Below are positions 6,445-18,319 of a stretch of 64,000 nucleotides of DNA, piece after piece; the stretch's first letter is position 1; the number at the start of each line of letters is the position of its first letter. The position numbers and the translations under genes are program-made. Under the pieces are notes generated by a model, which was not told the DNA's origin, did no database searches, and saw only the letters and a list, made by a program, of their open reading frames with translations. Source of the DNA: Blastococcus capsensis (GTDB lineage: Bacteria > Actinomycetota > Actinomycetes > Mycobacteriales > Geodermatophilaceae). The DNA is taken from NCBI RefSeq assembly GCF_030165005.1, contig NZ_JASNNW010000006.1:186001-250000 (forward strand), given 5' to 3'.

Positions 6445-8007
6445 CTACTCCCACTCGATGGTGCCCGGCGGCTTGCTGGTCACGTCCAGCGTCACCCGGT
6501 TGACCTCTTCCACCTCGTTGGTGATCCGGGTGGAGATCTTCGCCAGCACGTCGTAGGGCAGCCGGGTCCAGTCGGCGGTCATGGCGTCCTCGCTGGACAC
6601 CGGCCGCAGCACGATCGGGTGCCCGTACGTGCGCCCGTCGCCCTGCACCCCCACCGAGCGGACGTCGGCCAGGAGCACCACCGGGCACTGCCAGATCTCG
6701 CGGTCCAGCCCTGCGGCCGACAGCTCCGCCCGCACGATCGCGTCGGCCTTGCGCAGGATGTCCAGGCGCTCCTGGGTCACCTCGCCGACGATGCGGATGC
6801 CCAGGCCCGGGCCCGGGAACGGCTGTCGCCACACCAGAGTCTCCGGCAGGCCCAGCTGCAGGCCGACCTCCCGGACCTCGTCCTTGAACAGGGTGCGCAG
6901 CGGCTCGACGAGGGTGAAGGTGAGGTCCTCGGGAAGCCCGCCGACGTTGTGGTGGCTCTTGATGTTCGCCGTCCCGCTGCCGCCGCCGGACTCGACGACG
7001 TCGGGGTAGAGCGTGCCCTGCACCAGGAAGTCGACGGTCTCGCCGTGGCTCACGGCATCGGAGACGACGTCGAGCGCGGCCTGCTCGAACACCCGGATGA
7101 ACTCCCGGCCGATGACCTTCCGCTTCTCCTCGGGGTCGCTGACCCCGGCCAGCGCGGTGAGGAACTGCTCGCGGGCGTCGACGACCCGCAGGTCAGCACC
7201 GGTGACGGCGACGAAGTCGCGCTCGATCTGCTCGGTCTCGCCTTCTCGCATCAGCCCGTGGTCGACGTAGACGCAGGTGAGCCGGTCACCGATCGCGCGC
7301 TGGACCAGCGCCGCGGCGACGGCGGAGTCGACGCCGCCCGACAGCGCGCACAGCGCCCGGCGGTCCCCCACCTGGGCGCGGATCCGCTCGACCTGCTCCT
7401 CGACGACGTTGGCCATGGTCCAGGTGGGCTCCAGGCCCGCGATGTCGAACAGGAAGTGCTCGAGCACGCTCTGGCCGTGGGCGGTGTGCCGCACCTCCGG
7501 GTGGAACTGCACCCCGGCCAGCCGCCGGTCGACGTCCTCGAACGCCGCGACCGGCGCGCCGGTGGAGGTGGCGGTGACGGTGAACCCGGGCGGGGCCTGC
7601 GACACCGCGTCGCCGTGGCTCATCCAGACGTTCTGCTCGAACGGCAGGTCGCCGAACAGCCGGGCCCGGGTCGTGACGGTCAGCGGCGTCCCGCCGTACT
7701 CGCGGTCGCCGGTGCGCGCCACCGTTCCGCCGAGCGAGGCGGCCATCGCCTGGAAGCCGTAGCAGATGCCGAAAGCGGGCACGCCCGCCTCGAACAGCGT
7801 CGGGTCGACCGTGGGGGCCTCGGGTGCGTAGACGCTCGACGGCCCACCGGAGAGCACGATCGCGGCCGGTTTGCGGGCGAGGACCTCCTCGGCCGGCACC
7901 TCCGACGGGACGATCTCCGAGTAGACCCCGGCCTCGCGGATCCGCCGGGCGATCAGCTGGGCGTACTGGGCGCCGAAGTCGACGACGAGGACGGTCGGGA
8001 ACTCCAT
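6445..8007 (-). CDS. guaA: GMP synthase (glutamine-hydrolysing)
   Basis: 520 aa, cytoplasmic. Converts XMP + Gln + ATP to GMP. The N-terminal class I amidotransferase has nucleophile Cys82 in [10 protein letters not shown] and FHPEV with the catalytic His/Glu. The ATP-pyrophosphatase domain has the P-loop-like LSGGVDSAV near 230. The C-terminal dimer domain ends with [17 protein letters not shown] and [12 protein letters not shown], the conserved end of the family. The start ATG overlaps the stop of guaB3 by one base (TGATG), so these are translationally coupled. Third gene of a guaB-guaB3-guaA operon. Length and all motifs normal. Confidence 0.98.
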   Translation of the reverse strand: MEFPTVLVVDFGAQYAQLIARRIREAGVYSEIVPSEVPAEEVLARKPAAIVLSGGPSSVYAPEAPTVDPTLFEAGVPAFGICYGFQAMAASLGGTVARTGDREYGGTPLTVTTRARLFGDLPFEQNVWMSHGDAVSQAPPGFTVTATSTGAPVAAFEDVDRRLAGVQFHPEVRHTAHGQSVLEHFLFDIAGLEPTWTMANVVEEQVERIRAQVGDRRALCALSGGVDSAVAAALVQRAIGDRLTCVYVDHGLMREGETEQIERDFVAVTGADLRVVDAREQFLTALAGVSDPEEKRKVIGREFIRVFEQAALDVVSDAVSHGETVDFLVQGTLYPDVVESGGGSGTANIKSHHNVGGLPEDLTFTLVEPLRTLFKDEVREVGLQLGLPETLVWRQPFPGPGLGIRIVGEVTQERLDILRKADAIVRAELSAAGLDREIWQCPVVLLADVRSVGVQGDGRTYGHPIVLRPVSSEDAMTADWTRLPYDVLAKISTRITNEVEEVNRVTLDVTSKPPGTIEWE

Positions 8008-9143
8008 CAGTCGCCGGACCCACCGATGACGAGATCGACCCGCTGGAACTCCTTGAGGTCGCGGTACCCGGTCTTGGCCATGGTGCGGGCCAGGGCGCCG
8101 AACAGGTTGGTGCGCCCGTCGGCGGACTCCGCCGGGCCGAGCAGCACCTGCTCCAGCGAGCCGGCCGGCTCGACCGGCGCGGAGGCGGCGCCGCGCGGCA
8201 GCCGCGGGTGTGCGGCCACCGAGTCCCACCACACGCCCCCGGCGGGCGCCTCCGCGGCGACCCGCAGCGGCTCGCCCAGCTGGACGGCGTCCGCACCGCA
8301 GGCCAGCGCGCGGGCGATGGCGCCACTGGTCTCGATCCGGCCGTTGGCGATGACGTGCACGTACCGGCCACCGGTCTCGTCGAGGTAGTCGCGGCGGGCC
8401 GCGGCGGCGTCGGCGATCGCACTGGCCAGCGGCACCCGGATGCCCATGACCGCGTCGGTCGTGGAGTAGGCGTCGGCCCCGACGCCGACGATGACGCCCG
8501 CCGCGCCGGTGCGCATGAGGTGCAGCGCGGTGGTGTAGTTCGCGGCACCGCCCACGATCACCGGGACGTCGAGGTCGGCGATGAACTCCTTGAGGTTGAG
8601 CGCGTCACCCTGGCTCGTGACGTGCTCGGCCGAGACGATCGTGCCCTGGATGACCAGCAGGTCGACCCCGGCCGAGAGGGCCGCGGGCGCCAGCTGCTCG
8701 GTGTGCTGCGGGGAGATCCGGATCGCCGTGGTGACGCCGGCCTCGCGCATCTCCTTGATCCGCGCGGTGATCAGGTCGGTCTTCACCGGCTCGGCGTAGA
8801 CCTCCTGCAGCAGGGCCACGGGAGGGGCCCCGGCGGCAGCTGCCTCGGCGATGCGGCGGTACATCGGCGCCGGGTCGTCGTAACGGGTCCACAGGCCCTC
8901 GCCGTTCAGCACGCCGAGGCCACCGGCCTGGCCGACGGCGATCGCCGTCGCCGGGCTGACGACGGCGTCGCTCGGGCTGGTGACCAGCGGGAGGTCGAAC
9001 CGGAAGGCGTCGATCTGCCAGGCGGTCGAGACGTCGTCGACGTCGCGGGTGCGCCGGGAGGGGACGATCGAGACCTCGTCCAGGTCGTACCCCCGGCGGG
9101 CGAAGCGGTTGAGACCGATCTCGACGGTGTCACGCACGTTCAT
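8007..9143 (-). CDS. guaB3: GuaB3, IMP dehydrogenase-related protein
   Basis: 378 aa. TIM-barrel homologue of IMP dehydrogenase without CBS domains, universally linked to guaB in actinobacteria. N-terminus [27 protein letters not shown] and middle [35 protein letters not shown] match the mycobacterial GuaB3 family. The IMPDH catalytic loop GPGSICTTR is replaced by [15 protein letters not shown], with no Cys, so classical IMPDH chemistry is not expected; a GMP reductase role has been proposed for some members. Starts ATG 9143, four bases after guaB; overlaps guaA by one base. Confidence 0.93.
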   Translation of the reverse strand: MNVRDTVEIGLNRFARRGYDLDEVSIVPSRRTRDVDDVSTAWQIDAFRFDLPLVTSPSDAVVSPATAIAVGQAGGLGVLNGEGLWTRYDDPAPMYRRIAEAAAAGAPPVALLQEVYAEPVKTDLITARIKEMREAGVTTAIRISPQHTEQLAPAALSAGVDLLVIQGTIVSAEHVTSQGDALNLKEFIADLDVPVIVGGAANYTTALHLMRTGAAGVIVGVGADAYSTTDAVMGIRVPLASAIADAAAARRDYLDETGGRYVHVIANGRIETSGAIARALACGADAVQLGEPLRVAAEAPAGGVWWDSVAAHPRLPRGAASAPVEPAGSLEQVLLGPAESADGRTNLFGALARTMAKTGYRDLKEFQRVDLVIGGSGD

Positions 9144-9147
9144 CGGT

Positions 9148-10744
<1,597 letters not shown>

Positions 10745-10798
10745 GGCGGCGGCAGATCCGTGCGGTGTTCCGCCTGCGGGGCGGCTACCGTGGGAGCC

Positions 10799-11197
10799 GT
10801 GTCTCCGTTCGACGACGCCCTCGGCCCGGACTTCGGCTCGGCCGATCAGCCCGGCCCCCCACCGCTGACGATGGAGGAGCGCGCCGGGGTCCTCGACGAT
10901 CTCGCCGAGCTCGAGGTGTTCCGCACGCTGCTCGAGCCGACCGGCATCAAGGGCATCGTCGTCGACTGCCCCGACTGCGAGGAGGAGCACCACGTCGACT
11001 GGGCGCTGATGCAGGCCAACCTGCGGCAACTGCTCGACGAGGGGCAGACCGGGCGCCACGAGCCGCCGTTCGAGCCCGACCCCGACGACTACGTCAGCTG
11101 GGACTACGCCAGCGGCTACGCCGACGGGGTCGCGGCCCTCGCCGAGCGCGACGAGCCCGACGGCCAGCGCAGCGGCCGCCACGCCCGCGAGGAGTAG
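10799..11197 (+). CDS. DUF5319 family protein
   Basis: 132 aa, cytoplasmic, conserved in actinobacteria next to guaB (as in M. tuberculosis beside guaB2). Contains GIKGIVVDCPDCEEEHHVDWALM with a Cys-x2-Cys pair (about 61-64) and following His-His that could bind metal, an acidic PDPDDYVSWDYASGYADGV segment, and a charged tail. No membrane segments. GTG 10799 is preceded seven bases upstream by TACCGT, suggesting leaderless expression. Function unknown. Divergent from guaB, convergent with nothing; a long stem-loop follows eight bases after the stop. Confidence 0.85.
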   Translation: MSPFDDALGPDFGSADQPGPPPLTMEERAGVLDDLAELEVFRTLLEPTGIKGIVVDCPDCEEEHHVDWALMQANLRQLLDEGQTGRHEPPFEPDPDDYVSWDYASGYADGVAALAERDEPDGQRSGRHAREE

Positions 11198-11204
11198 AGA
11201 AGCG

Positions 11205-11264
11205 CCGAGATACGCCTGGGGGCGGTCACCCCGACTGGGATGACCGCCCTCAGGCGTATCTCGG
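11205..11264. repeat. 24-bp near-perfect inverted repeat (stem-loop)
   Basis: The left arm at 11205-11228 and the right arm at 11241-11264 pair over 24 bases with a single G.U, around a 12-base loop CCCCGACTGGGA. The outer half is CCGAGATACGCCTG / CAGGCGTATCTCGG; the inner half GGGCGGTCA / TGACCGCCC. There is no T tract. It starts 7 bases after the DUF5319 stop and could serve as a terminator, but its length and the AT-containing outer arm suggest a mobile palindromic (MITE- or REP-like) element. Confidence 0.75.
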
Positions 11265-11333
11265 TCCTCGCGCAGGGCATGACCCAGCGGCTCACCTCAG
11301 CTCGGGAGGAACGCGGGCTCGGTCAGGCCGAGT

Positions 11334-11520
11334 GGGGCCCGGAGGGTCCCGCGCAGGCATGACGGACGCGCTGAGCGCCGCCGGGGAACGGCCAGTGGCC
11401 GGTGAGCCGATGTGCCTGGTCGCGCCGAGTGGGGCCCGGAGGGTCCCGCGCAGGCATGACGGACGCGCTGAGCGCAGCTGGGGAACGGCACCTGGCCGCG
11501 GTGCGATCCGGAGGATCGCA
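11334..11520 (+). repeat. Family R4 structured repeat: two direct copies
   Basis: Two direct copies with a 97-base period (11334-11400 and 11431-11520). Each opens with GGGGCCC-GGA-GGGTCCC, a hairpin with a GGA loop, then GCGCAGGCATGACGGACGCG. The second copy ends with CTGGCCGCGG and a second hairpin TGCGATCC-GGA-GGATCGCA. A related full copy is at 62931-63021, where the last hairpin is TGTCGTCC-GGA-GGACGACA: different bases, same pairing. Lies between DUF5319 and the end of the BldM-like gene. Confidence 0.7.
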
Positions 11521-11523
11521 ATG

Positions 11524-12231
11524 TCATTGCATGATGCCGCGGCGGAAGCCCGTCGCGACCGCCTCGGCGCGGTCCTTCGCTCCCAGCTTGCGGAACAGCC
11601 GCCGGGCGTGGGTCTTGATCGTGTCCTCGGACAGGTAGAGCTCGCGGCCGATCTGCGCGTTGCTCTTCCCCTGGCTCATGCCGGTGAGCACCTGCATCTC
11701 GCGCATGGACAGCGCCACGGTCGGGGCGGCGTCGCGGACGGTCGAGCGCACCGTGGTGGGCGCCGAGCCGGCCAGCGGGGCGGCACCGCTCCACGCCGGC
11801 GTGGACGCCTGCTGCACCGGGATGCGGCCGTCGGCACGCAGGCCCACGCGGGAGAGGCCCAGGCCCATCTCGATGGCGGTGGCGTCCCAGCGCAGGTAGC
11901 CCCGGGCGCCGAAGGCGACGGCGGCCCGGACGCTGTCGGCGTCGTCGGGCGCACCGAGGACGAGGACCGGCAGGCCGGGGTGCGTCCGCAGCGCCTGCGT
12001 CGCGGCCGACAGGCCGGTGTCGACGGCCCGCTGGGTGCCGACGACGAGGACGTCGGGCGTCCGGGTCGCGAGGCGCGACGCCAGCGACTGCGCGTCGCCG
12101 ACGACCTCGACCCGACCGACGAAGGGAAGCGCGACCAGCCGTGAGGCGACGTCGTCACGGACCCGCCGTCGCTCGTCGTAGACCCACACGATCGCGCCCT
12201 GCACCGGGGCACGCATCCTGTCCTCGATCAC
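11524..12231 (-). CDS. BldM-like LuxR-family (atypical response) regulator
   Basis: 235 aa. The C-terminal LuxR domain (REMQVLTGMSQGKSNAQIG, LYLSEDTIKTHARRLFRKLG, DRAEAVATGFRRG) closely follows Streptomyces BldM, which also sits next to a WhiB gene between guaB and groEL. The receiver half is degenerate: the site of the phospho-acceptor Asp reads TPDVLVVGTQ, with Gly near residue 65, and the acidic pocket is not typical, so activity is probably not phosphorylation-controlled. Start at GTG 12231 with AGGAG five bases upstream; ATG 12216 is an alternative. BldM forms heterodimers with a second LuxR protein (WhiI) in Streptomyces. Divergent from the WhiB gene. Confidence 0.82.
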   Translation of the reverse strand: MIEDRMRAPVQGAIVWVYDERRRVRDDVASRLVALPFVGRVEVVGDAQSLASRLATRTPDVLVVGTQRAVDTGLSAATQALRTHPGLPVLVLGAPDDADSVRAAVAFGARGYLRWDATAIEMGLGLSRVGLRADGRIPVQQASTPAWSGAAPLAGSAPTTVRSTVRDAAPTVALSMREMQVLTGMSQGKSNAQIGRELYLSEDTIKTHARRLFRKLGAKDRAEAVATGFRRGIMQ

Positions 12232-12588
12232 GCCTGCTCCTCGCTCCTCCCGGCTCGTGGCCGGGTCCCCCACCGGCCGGGATGAGCCCGGCCGCGTGTC
12301 GCTCGGGTGGAGGGCCCCGCCCGGGGCCCTCCACCTCTGCGCAGGTCCTGCGACGCGTCCGGGTGTCTCCCCCTCCCGGACGTCGGCGCGGCCTGGAGCA
12401 ACCTTGATCGAGTTGCGGACGCTCCGACAGACGCTCTCACCCCCGGGGGTGAGCGGCCCGAAACGGTGGTGACGGACTGCACGCCGGCGAAAAGTTGCGA
12501 ATCGGCGGTGTTTGGCGGTCGGACGGCGAGGGCACCGGCCCTTGCAGCCGGACAGCCCCCTCCGGCTCGATCGAGTCCTGGAGGAGAC
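12232..12588. promoter_or_regulatory. Divergent regulatory region between the BldM-like and whiB genes
   Basis: 357 bases without a supported gene. It holds a perfect 14-bp palindrome GGTGGAGGGCCCCG-CC-CGGGGCCCTCCACC at 12306-12335, about 75 bases upstream of the BldM-like start, which could stop read-through or be a regulator site. A locally AT-richer stretch around 12490-12515 (GCGAAAAGTTGCGAATCGG) is a likely promoter region for whiB. I could not assign -35/-10 boxes with confidence. Confidence 0.45.
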
Positions 12589-12888
12589 ATGGCCGACATC
12601 CGCAGACTCCCGACGCCCGTCGCCGAGGTCTGGGACTGGCAGCTCCACGGCGCGTGCCGTGGCGAGAACACGTCCCTCTTCTTCCACCCCGACGGCGAGC
12701 GCGGGCCGGCCCGGGCGCGGCGGCAGACCGCGGCCAAGGCCGTGTGCGCGCGGTGCCCGGTCGTCGATGCGTGCCTCAAGCACGCCCTCGCCGTCCGTGA
12801 GCCGTACGGCGTCTGGGGCGGGATGAGCGAGGAGGAGCGGGCCCGGCTGATCGCGGCCGAACCCGCTGCCGTCGCCGCCGGGGTGTAG
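12589..12888 (+). CDS. WhiB-family iron-sulfur transcription regulator (WhiD/WhiB3 type)
   Basis: 99 aa. Binds a [4Fe-4S] cluster through Cys23, Cys53, Cys56 and Cys62 (HGACRG; CARCPVVDAC) and has the family turn YGVWGGMSEEER at about 73-84 that contacts sigma factor region 4. Position between groEL and guaB, beside a BldM-like gene, corresponds to Streptomyces whiD and M. tuberculosis whiB3, regulators of late development and redox metabolism. ATG 12589 has GGAGGAGA directly upstream. Ends before a strong terminator. Family certain; orthology from synteny. Confidence 0.93.
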   Translation: MADIRRLPTPVAEVWDWQLHGACRGENTSLFFHPDGERGPARARRQTAAKAVCARCPVVDACLKHALAVREPYGVWGGMSEEERARLIAAEPAAVAAGV

Positions 12889-12906
12889 TACCACCCCACG
12901 AACGCC

Positions 12907-12945
12907 GAGAGGGCCCGGTCCAGGAATCCTGGACCGGGCCCTCTC
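12907..12945 (+). terminator. Strong terminator after whiB
   Basis: Perfect 18-bp stem GAGAGGGCCCGGTCCAGG-AAT-CCTGGACCGGGCCCTCTC. It begins 18 bases after the whiB stop and is followed by GTGTGC rather than a T tract. Confidence 0.85.
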
Positions 12946-12984
12946 GTGTGCGCGGTACGCGGTGGCGTCCTCCCCCACCGTGAC

Positions 12985-13020
12985 GCGTCCTCCCTCGCCG
13001 TGGACGGTCAGGGAGGACGC
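12985..13020 (-). terminator. Terminator downstream of groEL
   Basis: GCGTCCTCCCT (12985-12995) pairs with AGGGAGGACGC (13010-13020), 11 bp, in the gap between the convergent ends of whiB and groEL. Confidence 0.65.
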
Positions 13021-13107
13021 GCCATGCCCTGACCCCCAGCTCAGTCAGGGTGTTGCGACCACCCCCTGAGCCCGAGTCACCTGATCATGGCGATGCGGCG
13101 GGTCAGC

Positions 13108-15217
<2,110 letters not shown>

Positions 15218-15322
15218 GTCGGTGACGCCCCCTTCGGTGTAGGACGGCAGGGATTCTTCGATGCTGTGGCACGGGAACCGGGCACCCGCCGTCGCGGGGG
15301 TCGGGCGCCTGCCCGTGTCGCT

Positions 15323-15349
15323 TTGGCACTCTACCCAGGAGAGTGCCAG
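15323..15349 (-). promoter_or_regulatory. CIRCE operator (HrcA binding site) of groES-groEL
   Basis: TTGGCACTC-N9-GAGTGCCAG: inverted repeat with the 9-base spacer of the CIRCE consensus TTAGCACTC-N9-GAGTGCTAA, 8 of 9 pairs intact. It overlaps the promoter, so HrcA bound here would block transcription until heat shock. No hrcA gene is in the window. Confidence 0.92.
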
Positions 15350-15357
15350 CCGCTCAA
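15328..15357 (-). promoter_or_regulatory. groES-groEL promoter
   Basis: On the minus strand TTGAGC (-35, 15352-15357), an 18-base spacer and TAGAGT (-10, 15328-15333). The CIRCE arms cover the -10 box and spacer. Predicted start near 15321 gives a leader of roughly 100 bases. Confidence 0.7.
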
Positions 15358-15416
15358 CCTGGTCCCCCGGGGTGGGTGACGTCGGGGCGGCCCGGCCCGT
15401 GCGCCACGCTTGGCCG

Positions 15417-16673
15417 GTGGCCCCCGACTTCCCGGAGAACGTCCTCCTGCCCCGGCTCGCCTGGCTGCTGGGTCCCGAGGGGGCGGCTGCGGTCGCGCTG
15501 GCGGCGCGGCTGCAGGGCGACGGGACCGACCTGCTCCCCGGCCTGGGCCGGCTGCGCGCCGAGGTGGGGGCGGACAACGCCGGTGCGGCGTGGGAGCTGG
15601 CCCGGCTCCGGGCGCGGGCGCGGCCGGTGTTCGGCGCGGACGCCGACGTCCTGTTCTTCACCGCCGACACCCTCGAGCAGGCCGGGCGCCCCCGGCTCGC
15701 CGAGCGCCGGGCCGCCCGGCTGCTGGCCGGGGGCGCGGACTCGGTGGCCGATCTGGGCTGCGCCTCGGGCACCGACACCGTGGCCCTCGCCCGGGCCGGG
15801 GCCCGCGTGCTGGCCGTCGACGTCGACCCGGTCGCTCGCGAGCTGACCGCCGCCAACGCCGAGGCCCTCGGCGTCGCCGACGACGTCTGGGTGGTCGCCG
15901 GGGACGCCGTCGAGCTGGTCGCCGCCGCCCGGGGGGGCGAGGTGGCCGGATGCGGCGCCGCCGTCCTCGACCCCGCCCGCCGCGCCGGCGGACGCCGCCA
16001 GCTGGACCCCGACCGCTGGTCACCCCCGTGGTCGACGGTCGCCCTGCTGCTGGACCGGATGCCGACCTGCGTGGTGAAGGTGGCCCCCGGGCTCGACCAC
16101 GACCGGGTGCCCGACGGCGTCGAGGCCGAATGGGTCTCGGTCGGCGGCTCGATCGTCGAGGCACTGCTGTGGGGCCGCGCGGTCTCCTCGACCTGGCGGC
16201 GGGCCACCCTGGTGCACGACGGCGAGGTGCACGAGATGACCGCGGATGCCGATCCCGGACCGGCGACGGCGGGACCGGTGCGCAGCTGGCTGCACGAGCC
16301 GGACCCGGCGGTCATCCGTTCCGGGCTGGTGTCACTGGTGGCCGCGGACCTCGACGCGACGCTGGTCGATCCCACGATCGCCTACCTGACCTCCGACGCC
16401 CGCGCGGGCACACCCTGGGTCAGCTCCTACCGCGTCGACGAGGTGCTGCCGTTCAACCTCAAGAAGCTCAAGGCGCTGCTGCGCGAGCGCGGGGTCGGCC
16501 GGGTGGTGGTGAAGAAGCGCGGCTCGGCCATCGAGCCGGAGACGTTGGCCCGCCGGCTCCGCGGCGACGGCGCGCGGACGGCCACCGTCGTCGTCACCCG
16601 CGTCGCCGGCGCCCCGACCGCGCTGGTCTGTTCGGCCCCGTCCGGAGGCTCACCCCGAGCTGGCGAGGGATGA
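15417..16673 (+). CDS. Class I SAM-dependent methyltransferase with THUMP-like C-terminal domain
   Basis: 418 aa, cytoplasmic. Middle region has the SAM-binding core: [20 protein letters not shown] (motif I, about 102-121), VLAVDVDP (motif II) and [14 protein letters not shown] (motif IV-like) near 182. The C-terminal part ([38 protein letters not shown]) is the THUMP-like domain of actinobacterial proteins, suggesting an RNA substrate. GTG 15417 with CACGCT as a -10-like box 6 bases upstream suggests leaderless expression. Divergent from groES; its 3' end overlaps the convergent tsaD by 24 bases, within a structured repeat. Confidence 0.85.
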   Translation: MAPDFPENVLLPRLAWLLGPEGAAAVALAARLQGDGTDLLPGLGRLRAEVGADNAGAAWELARLRARARPVFGADADVLFFTADTLEQAGRPRLAERRAARLLAGGADSVADLGCASGTDTVALARAGARVLAVDVDPVARELTAANAEALGVADDVWVVAGDAVELVAAARGGEVAGCGAAVLDPARRAGGRRQLDPDRWSPPWSTVALLLDRMPTCVVKVAPGLDHDRVPDGVEAEWVSVGGSIVEALLWGRAVSSTWRRATLVHDGEVHEMTADADPGPATAGPVRSWLHEPDPAVIRSGLVSLVAADLDATLVDPTIAYLTSDARAGTPWVSSYRVDEVLPFNLKKLKALLRERGVGRVVVKKRGSAIEPETLARRLRGDGARTATVVVTRVAGAPTALVCSAPSGGSPRAGEG

Positions 16674-16690
16674 GGGGGACGGGGTCCTTC
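16634..16690. repeat. Family R1 repeat, copy c, spanning two convergent gene ends
   Basis: GGCCCCGTCC (16634-16643) and GGACGGGGTCC (16677-16687) form the outer stem, with CTCACCCCGAG / CGAGGGATGAG inside. It overlaps the last codons of both the methyltransferase and tsaD, so the repeat contributes to both C-termini ([11 protein letters not shown] and [12 protein letters not shown]), consistent with a later insertion or a terminator shared by both. Confidence 0.6.
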
Positions 16691-17723
16691 TACTGATGAC
16701 GTCGATCGGCAGGGAGCTGTCCGCGCCCAGGTCGGGCCCCGACGGCGCGACGCCGGCGGCGACCAGCCGCGAGCCGAGCGCGGCGACCATCGCCCCGTTG
16801 TCGGTGCACAACCGCGGGCTGGGCACCCGCAGCACGATGCCGGCCTCGGCGCACCGCTCCTCGGCCAGCGCCCGCAGCCGCGAGTTGGCCGCCACTCCCC
16901 CACCGAGCACCAGGTGGTCGACGCCGCGGTCCTTGCAGGCGCGCACCGCCTTGGCGGTGAGGACGTCGGCGACGGCCTCCTGGAACGAGGCAGCGACGTC
17001 GGCGACCGGGACCGGCTCGCCGGAGCGCTCGCGGGCTTCCACCCAGCGCGCGACGGCGGTCTTCAGCCCGGAGAAGGAGAAGTCGTAGGCCGGGTCGCGG
17101 GGGCCGGTGAGGCCGCGTGGGAAGGCGATCGCCGACGGGTCGCCGTCGCGCGCGGCCCGGTCGATCGGCGGGCCGCCGGGGAAGGGCAGCCCCAGCACGC
17201 GGGCGACCTTGTCGAAGGCCTCCCCCGCGGCGTCGTCGATCGTGCGTCCGAGGGACTGCACCTCCTGCGCCAGGTCGGGCACCAGCAGCAGCGAGCTGTG
17301 CCCGCCGGACACCAGCATCGCGATGGAGGGCTCGGCCAGCGGGCCGTGCTGCAGCTCGTCGACGGCGACGTGCGCGGCCAGGTGGTTGACCCCGTACAGC
17401 GGCTTGCCCAGCGCCAGCGCGTAGGCCTTGGCCGCCGCCACCCCCACCAGCAGTGCGCCGGTGAGGCCCGGACCGGAGGTGACGGCGACGGCGTCGACGT
17501 CGGAGGCGGCGATCCCGGCGTCGGCGAGCGCCCGGTGCACCGTCGGCACCATCGCCTCCAGGTGTGCGCGGGAGGCGATCTCGGGGACGACTCCGCCGAA
17601 GCGCTCGTGCTCGGCCACCGAGGTCGCCAGCGCGTCGGCGAGCAGCGTGTGGCCCTGGACGATGCCCACGCCGGTCTCGTCGCACGAGGTCTCGAAGCCC
17701 AGGACGATCGGTTGGTCAGGCAT
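16650..17723 (-). CDS. tsaD: tRNA N6-adenosine threonylcarbamoyltransferase TsaD
   Basis: 357 aa. Transfers threonylcarbamoyl to A37 of ANN-decoding tRNAs (t6A), working with TsaB and Tsa[16 protein letters not shown] at the start, metal-binding His pair in [13 protein letters not shown] (about 110-122), [25 protein letters not shown] and [12 protein letters not shown] are canonical Kae1/Qri7 motifs. The Ser/Pro-rich last 20 residues derive from a repeat. Start at ATG 17723. Third of the tsaB-rimI-tsaD group; a 77-bp tandem repeat separates it from rimI. Confidence 0.97.
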   Translation of the reverse strand: MPDQPIVLGFETSCDETGVGIVQGHTLLADALATSVAEHERFGGVVPEIASRAHLEAMVPTVHRALADAGIAASDVDAVAVTSGPGLTGALLVGVAAAKAYALALGKPLYGVNHLAAHVAVDELQHGPLAEPSIAMLVSGGHSSLLLVPDLAQEVQSLGRTIDDAAGEAFDKVARVLGLPFPGGPPIDRAARDGDPSAIAFPRGLTGPRDPAYDFSFSGLKTAVARWVEARERSGEPVPVADVAASFQEAVADVLTAKAVRACKDRGVDHLVLGGGVAANSRLRALAEERCAEAGIVLRVPSPRLCTDNGAMVAALGSRLVAAGVAPSGPDLGADSSLPIDVISRRTPSPSSLASSG

Positions 17724-17724
17724 G

Positions 17725-17878
17725 TGTCCGTTCCCTGCTGTCGGTCGCTCCCGCGGGGCGCTCCGCTCCTCGCTCGTTCCTCGCTGCGATGCTCACGCCC
17801 CTGTCCGCTCCCTGCTGTCGGTCGCTCCCGCGGGGCGCTCCGCTCCTCGCTCGTTCCTCGCTGCGATGCTCACGCCCC
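17725..17878 (-). repeat. Family R3 structured repeat, two tandem copies (77-bp period), between rimI and tsaD
   Basis: Two near-identical 77-base units (17725-17801, 17802-17878). On the minus strand each is GGGGCG-TGAGCATCGCAGCGAG...GCGAGGAGCGGAG-CGCCCC, an outer stem GGGGCG/CGCCCC around a conserved interior, followed by about 30 bases ending GGGAGCGGACA or GGGAACGGACA. That ending copies the last bases of rimI before its stop, and the rimI stop TGA is the TGA of the first unit. Same element as at 27057-27230, where the outer stem is GGCCTCG/CGAGGCC. Confidence 0.75.
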
Positions 17879-18319
17879 TGTCCGCTCCCGTCTCATCACG
17901 ACCGCGTCGGTACCGCTCGGCTGGTAGTAGCCGCGCCGGCGGCCGACCTCGGCGAAGCCGCGCCGCCGGTAGAGGCCCTGCGCCGTCTCGTTGTCCGCCC
18001 GCACCTCCAGCAGCACCACCGGCGAGCGGCGGTCGGCCTCGGCCAGCAGCGCGTCCAGCAGCAAGGCCCCGATCCCCTCGCCCTGCCGGGCGGCCGCGAC
18101 CCCGATCGTGGCCACGTGCGCCTCGTCGTCGTAGGCGATCAGGCCGGCGTAGCCCACGACGGCCTCGTCGTCCTCGGCCACGAGGTAGTGCCGGGTGCCG
18201 GTCTGCGAGAGCTCGTCGCGGTACATCGCCGCGGTCCAGGTGTCGGGCGCGAAGAGCTCCTCCTCGAGCTCCATCACCCGCGGCAGGTCGGCGAGCGCCA
18301 TCGGCCGCAGCCGGGTCAC
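17870..18319 (-). CDS. rimI: Ribosomal protein S18 alanine N-acetyltransferase RimI (GNAT)
   Basis: 149 aa. GNAT acetyltransferase; RimI acetylates the N-terminus of S18 and is constantly found between tsaB and tsaD in actinobacteria. Acetyl-CoA site IGVAAARQGEGIGALLLDALL (about 71-91), LEVRADNETAQGLYRRRGFAEVGRRRGYY motif B. GTG 18319 overlaps the tsaB stop (GTGA); ATG six codons on is possible. The stop codon lies inside an R3 repeat, so the last residues (Thr-Gly-Ala) may be repeat-derived. Confidence 0.92.
   Translation of the reverse strand: MTRLRPMALADLPRVMELEEELFAPDTWTAAMYRDELSQTGTRHYLVAEDDEAVVGYAGLIAYDDEAHVATIGVAAARQGEGIGALLLDALLAEADRRSPVVLLEVRADNETAQGLYRRRGFAEVGRRRGYYQPSGTDAVVMRRERTGA

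Noticed and set aside
11334-11520. CsrA/RsmA target hairpins (GGA in loops)
   Set aside because: The GGA triloops resemble such sites, but CsrA is generally absent from actinobacteria and the hairpins are not at gene starts.
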